The notes under the pieces were generated by a model, which saw only the letters and a list, made by a program, of their open reading frames with translations, was not told the origin of the DNA and ran no database searches. The position numbers and the translations under genes are program-made. This document shows, piece after piece, positions 56,340-64,000 of a stretch of DNA of 64,000 nucleotides (position 1 is the first letter of the stretch; every line of letters starts with the position of its first letter). The stretch is from Polyodon spathula (lineage: Eukaryota; Chordata; Actinopteri; Acipenseriformes; Polyodontidae), in NCBI RefSeq assembly GCF_017654505.1, contig NC_054548.1:33493774-33557773 (forward strand), given 5' to 3'.

Positions 56340-56340
56340 G
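56065..56340 (+). mobile_element. tRNA-derived SINE with (ATT)n tail
   Basis: The head has an A-box-like TTGTCCAGTGGTTAAAG (about 56080) and a B box GGTTCAAATCC (56125-56135). The core TTGTAAGTGACTCTGCAGC (56181-56199) is identical to that of the 19-kb SINE. The tail is GTAAAGTGCTTTGTGATGG, AAAGGCACTATATAGAAATAAAG and an ATT run (56288-56338). It lies next to the CR1 3' end. Confidence 0.82.
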
Positions 56341-56344
56341 GTGA

Positions 56345-57470
56345 ACCACTTTCAGCTCAAGCCCTTCTATATGCAGGGATGTCCAATGGCCCGACCAGGA
56401 TCCATGGACTCCTCTGTCTGCCCAGATCGCCACCCAAAAGGAGTAGGATGCATCTGTCATCACCACTTGATGGTTGTAAATCACTCCCATCCTTATGTCT
56501 TCTCTCAGGTGAGGGGCTTGCCTCCACCAGCGTAGTGCTTCCCATCATAGGCGAGACAAAATCCTACTCCTAGATAACTTCAACATTCATGTTGACTTTC
56601 TTTCCTACCCCCTAGTGACCGACTTCAACACGCTTCTGGACTGTCTTGGACTTTCTGAATCTGTCAAAAGCCCCACACATCTGAGGACACACTCTGGATC
56701 AGCTCATCACCAGGGGCCTTGATGTCTCCAATCTCTCTAAGATGTATCTCTCTGACCATTTCTTAATCACTGCTAATATTAATCTCCCTACACCTTCCTC
56801 TGCTACTGATACTGTTGTCTCCTTCCATCCCAAGAATCTGCTGAATCCTCTGAAACTCTCAGAATGTGTCTCTGCATCCCCTCTAACTGTTACTCTTGTC
56901 CTCAGTTGATGATGCCTTGACCTTCTACAATGCCACTCTTACTCATATCATTGACACTGTTGCACTGCTTACAACCAGAACCGTCAAGAAAGATCAAAAC
57001 TGCCCATGGTACAATCTCGAACTTTGACTGCTTAAATCTGCCTGCCGTAAGCTCGAGTGCAAGTGGAGGTCATCTGGACTAATGGTTCACAGAGAGATCT
57101 ATACCGACCATCTTACAATCTACTTGCTGCAGCAAGGGTGAAATACTTCTCTAATATCATAACTATGGGACATGGTAAACCCAATGTTCTCTTGAAAACC
57201 ATTGACTAAATCCTACATCCAGCCACCGACAGATCCAGCTCCCATCCATCCTCCTCTCTTACCTGTCATGATTTCTCCTCTTTCTTTTGGAACAAAATCG
57301 ACAACATCTATTCTACGCTCGTCCACCACAAACCCAGTCTACTACTTGACCACCTTGGTGCTCCTCCAGTTACTCCAGTTGCTCCTCCTGCCCTCTGCTC
57401 CTTCTCCCCTCTCTCTTGCTGATGTTTCCAGATTATTGTTGAAATCAACTACTACCACATGCCCCCTGGA
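56345..57470 (+). pseudogene. L2-type LINE remnant (endonuclease to linker)
   Basis: Translation in mixed frames gives FNIHVDFLSYPLVTDFNTLL, DCLGLSESVKSPTH and LSDHFLI from the endonuclease (56570-56770), then CRKLECKWRSSGLMVH and further linker pieces to about 57300. This matches the L2/Maui style of LINE. Its right side runs into unrelated sequence with the GTCCCGAT motifs. Heavily decayed. Confidence 0.68.
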
Positions 57471-58189
57471 TAGGGTACCCAGACGTCTCGATAAAATTGT
57501 GATCATCTCGATATTAGGGGCTTTGTCCCACGTCCCGATCGAAGTACTGTCGGGACGCCATTTGTCCCGATTTTGAGACTAAAGGTTCAAAGCCCAGGCA
57601 TACAATGTGAAATTTTTATTTTTTCATTAGGAAATGTTGTATATGTGGCTGCTGTACTGTCTCATGGTGCAACAGCATACTCTACTGGTTTAGGGCGTGT
57701 TGTTTGCATTGCATCTATGCGGCTATCCAATCTCGTTAACCTGCAGTCATATCTTGCAGGATGCATCATGTGTTTTCCTGGTTTTACTGGCGAAGTGTCA
57801 TGATGGCTGGTGTTGTTGACGAGCCTGTCACTGAAAAACAAAAAAGTACCGAACACAGTGGGGGAAAAAATTTATTCAATCATATGCCCATGGTCAATTC
57901 ATCCAGTTATGATTAGGGTTATAATTAGGATTTCAGAGACATTTCGCAGGAAATGTTGTATATGTGGCTGCTGTACTGTCTCATGGTGCAACAGTATACT
58001 GTACTGGTTTAGGGTGTGTTGTTTGCATTGCATCTATGCGACTATCCAATCATGTTAACCTGTAGTCATATCATGCGGGATGCATCATGTGTTTTTCCGG
58101 TTTTACTGGCGAAGTTTCATGATGGCTGGTGTTGTTGACAAGCCTGTCACTAAAAAGCAAAAAAGTACCAAACACAGTGGGGGAAAAAA
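57471..58189 (+). mobile_element. DNA-transposon-like end with a 240-bp direct duplication
   Basis: 57471-57580 has repeated CGTCCCGAT/GTCCCGATT motifs like a transposon terminus. Two 240-base direct copies follow at 57631-57870 and 57950-58189, differing at roughly 16 positions. Each ends with a reading MMAGVVD(E/K)PVT(E/K)KQKST that resembles a protein N-terminus. I do not recognise the family with confidence. Confidence 0.5.
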
Positions 58190-58202
58190 CCTTGCCTCTT
58201 CC

Positions 58203-58226
58203 AGAATGTACACACATGCACACACA

Positions 58227-58294
<68 letters not shown>

Positions 58295-58302
58295 CACACA
58301 CT
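58203..58302. repeat. (CA)n microsatellite
   Basis: About 95 bases of CA with a few CG interruptions. His/Thr and Cys/Val frames across it are artefacts. Confidence 0.95.
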
Positions 58303-58379
58303 GTCTTTTTAAATAACTAAACAAATAAATATACAAAATCATAAAACAATAATGAAAAAGTGCAAAACAATAACACACA

Positions 58380-58500
58380 AGATGGCGGGGGAACCCTGTT
58401 CTAAAAATAAACAATACAAATCAAAATTAAACACATTTTAATCGGCATGGCTTTGCCCTGCCCCCTTTTCTATATGGCGGGCTCCTGGCCCTGTTACATA
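58380..58500 (-). mobile_element. LTR-like fragment (family D relative)
   Basis: GATGGCGGGGGAACCCTGTTCTAAAAATAA and following bases resemble 28805-28845 (first 20 are GATGGCGGGGGAACCCTGTT). The right edge reads CTCCTGGCCCTGTTACA. Only the outer part of an LTR seems present. Confidence 0.4.
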
Positions 58501-58523
58501 ACCGGACAAAACAAAACAAACTA

Positions 58524-59100
58524 TGGAGAAGGTGAGACAGCTGAACTTTTCCAAACAGGATAAAAAAAGTTCAGAAGCCTCAACTTTCCAAGATTATGTC
58601 TCTGGGGCTGAGAATGAAGTAACGATTGACAAGGTAGAAGATGCTCAGGCCCAGGGTGTAACAAACTTCACATCACCAGTCCAATGGTCAAAAGGAACAA
58701 AACCGAGGTAACTTCAGAGATTTCTAATGAAGTAATACTTACTGCGATTCAGTCCCTCTCAAAGAAATTTGACGAACAAGCAATTCGTTTGAACTTGTTT
58801 GATAAACGCATAAGAGATAATTCTCTCTCCTATAGTAAATATTACCGAAGCAATAGAGTTCAATGTAGCCGACATAAATGAAAGTATAAATAGCATCGTT
58901 AAGCTTAAAAAAACAAATAAGCTCTCTGCTCAGACAAAATGCAGAGCTTAAAGATGACTGTCTAGAACATGATCGATACAAGACACATTGGGGTCTGAGG
59001 TTTATTGGAGTTACTGAAAAACCTGGAGAAAAGCTCAGGGAGACCGTCATTGAAATAATTTCCAAAATAATCCCTTAACCAGTTGCAAAACTGAAAAACA
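58524..59100 (+). pseudogene. L1/Tx1-type ORF1 remnant
   Basis: Frames 58523-58711 and 58684-58881 give a Lys/Glu-rich N-terminus and VILTAIQSLSKKFDEQAIRL, with a heptad pattern like the ORF1p coiled coil. A later frame gives NFVFLDKVWRESKDADICRE. Frame changes separate the parts. ORF1 protein binds element RNA in this group. Confidence 0.55.
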
Positions 59101-59333
59101 TAATTTTGTCTTTCTAGACAAAGTTTGGAGAGAGTCAAAAGATGCGGACATCTGCAGGGAATTGGGCATTTGTTTTGCTGAAGATCTATGTAAACAGATA
59201 GAGAGAAGCGAGCAAGACTGTGGCCATTGCTGAAGCCAGGAAGAGGGGTAAAAAAGACTGATGATCATTAGATAACATCCTCCAGTAAGGTTCAACACTG
59301 AAGAACTCAGAAATACTCAAAAGATCTAAGATA

Positions 59334-60946
59334 CAGTGGCTCTCAAAAGTATTCACCCCCCTTGGACTTTTACAAATGTTATTGTGTTACAACATGGAAT
59401 CAAAATGGATTTAATTAGGAGTTTTTGCCACTGATCAACACAAAAAAAGTCAATAATGTCAAAGTGAAAAATAAAATCTACAAATTGTTCTAAATTAATT
59501 ACAAATACAAAGCAGAAAATAATTGATTGCATAAGTATTCATCCCCTTGAGTCAATATTTGGTAGAGGCACCTTTGGCAGCAATTACAACCATGAGTCTA
59601 TTTGGATAAGTCTCTACCAGATTTGCACATCTGGACACTACAATTTTTGCCCATTTTGCCAAATTGCTCAAACTCCGTCAAGTAGGATGGGGACTTTGGT
59701 GAACAGCAATTTTCAACTCTTTCCACGTATTCTCAATTGGATTGAGGTCCTTGCTTTGACTGGGCCACTCCAGGACATTGACCTTTTTGTTTTTAAGCCA
59801 CTCCAATGTGGCTTTGGCTGTATGTTTGGAGTCATTGTCCTTCTGGAAGATTAATCTTCTCCCAAGTCCCAAGTCTCTTGCAGACTTCAGCAGGTTTTCC
59901 TTCAGGATTTCTCTGTACTTTGCTCCATCCATTTTGTCCTCTATCTTCACGAGCTTTCCAGGCCCTGACGCAGAGAAGCATCCCCATAGCATGATGATGC
60001 CACCACCATGCTTCATGGTAGGGATGGTGTTCTCAGGATGATGCTTGCGCCAAACATAGCGCTTAGTGTTGAGGCCAAAAAGCTCTATTTTGGTCTCATC
60101 AGATCATAGAATCTTCTTCCACTTGGTCTCAGAGTCTCCCACATGCCTTGTGACAAACTCTAGCCAAGATTTGATGTGAGTTTTTTTTTCAACAATGGCT
60201 TTCTTTTTGCCACTCTCCCATAGGGCTAGTTTTGTGAAGCACCCAGGCTATTGTTGCCGTATGCACAATGTCTCCCAGTTCAGCCGTGGAAGACTGTAAC
60301 TCCTTTAGAGTTGCCATAGGCCTGTTGGTGGCCTTCTTGACTAGTGCCCTTCTCACCCGGATACTCAGTTTTTGAGGACGACCTGTTCTAGACAGATTCA
60401 CAGTTGTCCCATATTCTCTCCATTTCTTAATAATGGACTTTACTGTGCTCTTGGGGCTATTCAATGCCTTGGAAATGTTCTTATATCCTACCCCTGATTG
60501 GTGCTTTTGAAGAACCTTATTCCCGTATTTGCTTTGGATGTTCCTTCGTCTTCATGATGTAGTTTTGTTAGGAAATGTACTAACCAACTGTGGGACCTCC
60601 CAGAGACAGGTGTATTCTACCTGAAATCATGTGAAACACCTTAATTGCACACAGGAGGACTCCATTCAACTAATTATGTGACTTCTAAAGACAGTTGGTT
60701 GCACCAGAGCTTACTTAGGTGTGTCATAGCAAAGGGGGTGAATACTTATGCAATCAATTATTTTTCGTTTTATATTTGTAATTAATTTAGAACAATTTGT
60801 AGATTTTATTTTTCACTGTGACATTATAGACTTTTTTGTGTTGATCAGTGGCAAAAACTCCTAATTAAATCCATTTTAATTCCATGTTGTAACACAATAA
60901 AATGTGAAAAAGTCCAAGGGGGGGTGAATACTTTTGAGAGCCACTG
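59334..60946 (-). mobile_element. Tc1-like transposon with both ends and TA target duplication
   Basis: The ends are CAGTGGCTCTCAAAAGTATT and its complement. TA flanks at 59332-59333 and 60947-60948. Length is 1613 bases, full for the family. It lies inside the Tx1-type LINE. Confidence 0.95.
59678..60560 (-). pseudogene. Tc1-like transposase, broken
   Basis: 60464-60189 holds the DNA-binding domain (STVKSIIKKWREYGTTVNLS, then GRPQKLSIRVRRALVKK). The first catalytic Asp ([10 protein letters not shown]) is present but preceded by a stop where Trp is normal. 60016-59678 carries [20 protein letters not shown], the second Asp in [10 protein letters not shown] and the Glu in [10 protein letters not shown]. 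All three acids survive, but frame breaks prevent a full product. Confidence 0.9.
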
Positions 60947-61189
60947 TATAAGAACTTTGAACTTCAATTTTTTTTGTTTGTTTGTTTACTTCAAAACGAT
61001 AAAAATTAATTACTGCTTTGATTTCAAAAGAAAGGTATAATATACATACAGTATGTTTCACTTGCTGTTAAATATCATTTTAATTAGATCTTACATTCAA
61101 AAATATGGATCTAAGGGGCTAAATACTCATTCCCGAGGTCTACGTTAATACATTCTATTGAAATCTTATTGTTGGTAAAAATGTTCAAT

Positions 61190-62727
61190 CTTAAATCCTC
61201 TTTATTTTCTATCTCTTAATACCAGGGGCCTTAGAAACAGCACTAAATGTAAGGTATTTTTTTTTTATTTTGTAAGGAGCATCAAAACTCAAATAGTTTT
61301 TTGTTACAAAAAACTAATTCTACTGTACTTATGTAAAATTCTGGAAGTCTCAATGGGGTGATCAAATTGTATTTAGCCATGGTACTTCTCATTCATTGGG
61401 ACTTGCTATATTCTTTAAATGATTTTAAGGTACGATTATTACTAATAAATGTGATTGTCACTGGGAGGCAGTGGTCTTAGATGAAGATAGGATTAATCAT
61501 ATTCTGATTATTATTTATGGCTTTAATAACAGAACCAAAAATAGAAAGTTAATTTTCACTATAAACTCCTCAATAAAGGATTGGATAAATATTTATTCAA
61601 CTAACTGTATTATAGTAGCTGCTGATTTCGATATTGCACCTGATGAATGGTTGGACCGCTTCCCTTCTAGATATGAGTCTCACTGTTGTAACCCTCAATA
61701 GGGTCTGTGATGAATTAGGTCTTGTAGACATTTGGAATCTTCTTCACCCCCACACAAAACAGCTTTCATGGTTCAACTCTATTAATAACTGTCATAAATC
61801 TAGAATAGACTACTGCCTTCTAGTTTGGTTAAATTAGTCTCTAAATGCTATATTTCAGCCTCTCCCATATCTAATCAGTCTAGTATTTATCTCCTTCTTA
61901 TACCACATAGCCATAAAGAATCAACCTTCAAATCTTACTGGAAATTTAACTGCAATTTATTTAAGAATGAATCCTTCTGTGTTCATATAAAACACCATTT
62001 TAAGGGAGTTTGCACTGAACATAATTTGCTTTCAGCTGTTAAAAAATGAGATTTTTTTAAATATCAAATTCGAAATCTAGCTATCAAGTTTGGTCAAGAA
62101 ATAGCTAAAAAAAGAAAAACTAAGCAAACTGATATTATTGTGAAAATCACCTATGCAATCAAATTGATCTAAACAATGGAGATAATTCCAAAAGAATGAC
62201 GTTACAATCTCAACTAGATGCTTTCTCTAAGGAAAAAGCCAATCAGGCTTTTATTTGTTCAAGAACTAAGCGGATCAAAAAAGGGGAAAATAATTCTTCA
62301 AATTTCTTTAATTTAGAAAAACAAAGGCAAAATAAGAAATCCATAAATTCTCTCGTTATTGATAAAATAAATGATCAATTCAAAGTGGATAATGAAATCT
62401 TTAATTTTTATAAAAACTCATATAATTCAAATCTTTCTTAACCGATCCTGATTTTTTTGTTTTGTTTATGTCATCAGTGGTACTATACCACAAATCGATG
62501 AAAACTTAAAAAATCTAACCGAAGCAAATCTTGAAATTTGAGAATTAGATCAAGCAATTAAGCAGATCGCTATTGGTAAAACCTGGCCATGATAGGTTAA
62601 CCCTTTACAGTCCTATGTTGGACCAGGTCCGACATTACAATTTTTCCTTTCCAGTCTGATGTCACGCTGAATAAGTGGGCTGCAAAGGGTTAAATACCGA
62701 ATTTTATAAACATTTTTGGTTTGATAT
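61190..62727 (+). pseudogene. L1/Tx1-type endonuclease and RT N-terminus, broken
   Basis: LSLNTRGLRNSTKCK near 61200 is the catalytic Asn block. 61634-61837 gives LGLVDIWNLLHPHTKQLSWF and CHKSRIDYCLL, a late endonuclease motif. 62196-62441 has KKGENNSSNFFNLEKQRQNK, and 62510-62580 NLTEANLEI.ELDQAIKQIA leading to GKT, the RT entry. After the MITE the frame resumes with NTEFYKHFWFDI. Confidence 0.72.
62601..62689. mobile_element. 89-bp TTAA-flanked MITE (piggyBac-like)
   Basis: The ends CCCTTTACAG and CTGCAAAGGG are complementary except for one base. TTAA flanks at 62597-62600 and 62690-62693. The element sits in the Tx1 RT reading frame, which is restored when it and one TTAA are mentally removed. 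It has no ORF. CCCTTTGCAG next to TTAA suggests piggyBac-type mobilisation. Confidence 0.82.
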
Positions 62728-64000
62728 TAGATAACGTAAGGATGAGGATGCAATCCCAGTTCTCTAAAAGAGAAAATAACCATCAACTAATGGGTATCGC
62801 CGTCAGGTGATAGGATTATGCTGAGCTTAATATAAAAGCTGCCTTTAGGCCTCTGTAGCTCTGATGTCAGCGCCCCGCGCCTCGGTGCTGAATGACTATG
62901 CAGAGCGTAGGAAGATCAGCCTCTTTTGCTTTAGGCCGCAAGGGTTACTGAAGTGACCTTGCTGCTTGATGGCTATTTTCTCTTTCAGAGAACCAGGGTT
63001 GCATCTGCAACTGTACATTCTCTTTCAATTTGAAAATAGCCATCAACTAATGTGTACTGTGTACCAAAGCAGTCGCGAGGGAGACCATGCGGCAGTAGGA
63101 CAGGATCAGACTACATGTTAAAAATATACACGGAACAGCTCCTCAGCGTGTGGTTCGAAACACATATGTCCTAACACTGTTCTATAAACAGAGGGTATTT
63201 AACAGTATGATATCATACCGGGATACTCTTACCACATGGGTAATGCTGGAGAGCGTACTCAAAGAATACAGCAGTCTAATCCAGACTAACACTAAGTGGT
63301 CTCTTCCACTGGTGTAATAGAGTCCAAGACTGAAGCTCCAAAGAGTGGAGCAGAGGAATCCAGCACATTCAGTCTGTAGAACCTCATCAAAGTGTCCAGC
63401 TAGCTGCAGCACATATTTCAGACACTGGGACACCTCGAAAAAGGGCCCATGACGTCGCCATACCCCTGGTAGAATGCACCAGCAGATTCATAAGCCAGAG
63501 CAATGTCTGACCCAGCCTCCTAGAACCATAGCACACAAACAACATTTTGTCTGACACCCCTTGTACGGTCAATATAGCACCTCAATGTCTGCACCGGGCA
63601 GAACATGTGCAACCATTGGTCCTCCAGAGAAGAGATGGAAGGATGGAATGCCATCAACTCCACAGAGTGGTTCACGTGAAATGGGGATATTACTTTTGGC
63701 AAAAATGCTGAGTTTGGTTGCATGAAGACTCTAGACCCATCTCCAGCGAAACGAGTGCAAGAAGGGTGCACTGAAAGTGCATGCAGCTCATTCATCTGTT
63801 TTGCTGAAGCAATAGCCAGCAAAAACACAGTCTTTAAGGACATGAGCTTTAGATCTGCAGTGTGGAGTGGCTCAAATGGGGCTTTTGTAAGGGCTTCCAG
63901 CACCACATCAAGGCGCCACGAGGGGAGGCTAGATGTTCTGGGAGGACACAGCCTCCTCGCACCTGTAAAGGACCAGGAGCCACGTGCTGGTGAATCTCCC
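62728..64000 (-). mobile_element. DIRS-type retrotransposon, right end, continuing beyond the window
   Basis: The terminal region 62750-63060 has AAAATAACCATCAACTAATG near 62773 repeated with one change near 63033, and the inverted copy GATGGCTATTTTCTCTTTCA near 62970. The recombinase lies further right on the minus strand and runs out of the window at 64000. Confidence 0.82.
63345..64000 (-). pseudogene. DIRS tyrosine recombinase, broken, incomplete at window edge
   Basis: Frame 63906-63520 has LKLMSLKTVFLLAIASAKQM, LHALSVHPSC, FLPKVISPFHVNHSV and MFCPVQTLRCYIDRTRGVRQ. Frame 63572-63387 has HSTRGMATSWALFRGVPVSE, with the HxxR motif intact, and ICAAASWTL. A shifted frame near 63380 gives LMRFYRLNV with the catalytic Tyr. 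It differs from the 45-kb copy in keeping HSTR. Confidence 0.82.

Larger units (their letters stand above)
58505..62727 (+). mobile_element. L1/Tx1-type LINE, interrupted by Tc1 and a TTAA MITE
   Basis: An ORF1-like part (58524-59090), endonuclease (61190-61840) and the N-terminal half of RT (62000-62727) lie in order on the plus strand. A Tc1 element (59334-60946) and an 89-bp MITE (62601-62689) sit inside. The RT reading continues cleanly on both sides of the MITE. The element ends at about 62727 where DIRS sequence starts, so most of RT and the 3' end are missing. Confidence 0.75.

Noticed and set aside
58071..58414. Cys/Val- and His/Thr-rich frames
   Set aside because: They are produced by the (CA)n microsatellite on both strands.

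Overview
This window looks like a transposon-dense, intergenic or intronic stretch of a non-mammalian vertebrate genome, most likely a ray-finned fish. I lean to an early-branching lineage such as sturgeon or paddlefish, but that is inference from the repeat mixture: CR1-like LINEs with a TTCTTATG tail, L2 and L1/Tx1 LINEs, Tc1 transposons, DIRS-type retroelements, hAT and TTAA-type MITEs, tRNA-derived SINEs and many LTRs. I see no intact host protein-coding gene, rRNA, functional tRNA, CRISPR array or prokaryotic operon. Nearly every long ORF belongs to a mobile element, is a shadow of one, or is simple-sequence translation.

Layout. 1-10.8 kb: a Tc1 3' end, a CR1-like LINE (about 670-3550) abutting a Gypsy RNase H scrap, a degenerate reverse transcriptase (4.3-4.9 kb), a complete-ended Tc1 copy (5470-6950), and a nested complex of LTR, CR1 fragment and palindromic element (8.6-9.4 kb). 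10.8-19.3 kb: a CR1 3' end, a purine-rich satellite-like tract, a G-tract, a small LTR retroelement (13.4-15.1 kb), a Tc1 split by an LTR fragment (15.2-16.8 kb) and a SINE. 20-36.5 kb: four related LTR elements whose internal regions carry only a gag-like, proline/glutamate-rich protein, plus a hAT MITE with a perfect 8-bp target duplication (22.8-24.2 kb). 38-46.8 kb: a Helitron helicase remnant, a nearly full DIRS retrotransposon (gag, RT, RNase H, tyrosine recombinase; about 40.7-45.7 kb) and a solo LTR. 47.3-49.2 kb: a decayed transposase-like gene. 52.8-64 kb: two more DIRS pieces, a second CR1 with a solo LTR inside it, a SINE, an L2 remnant, and an L1/Tx1-type LINE interrupted by a Tc1 and by an 89-bp TTAA-flanked MITE.

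How the parts fit. The window is a nested fossil record rather than a pathway. The LTR elements are the most interesting part. LTRs of at least three sequence families share the same tRNA-Leu-like primer site, the same two-base spacer and the same end of the polypurine tract. In the four copies with readable internal sequence there is no pol. The clearest layout is a Q-rich leader, an N-terminal CCHC knuckle, a conserved VLxYLAADM-like segment, an E/P-rich stretch and in-frame proline-rich tandem repeats. This suggests non-autonomous elements copied by a partner. Their LTRs also carry several inverted repeats, one of them a hairpin directly after the poly(A) signal with compensating changes between copies.
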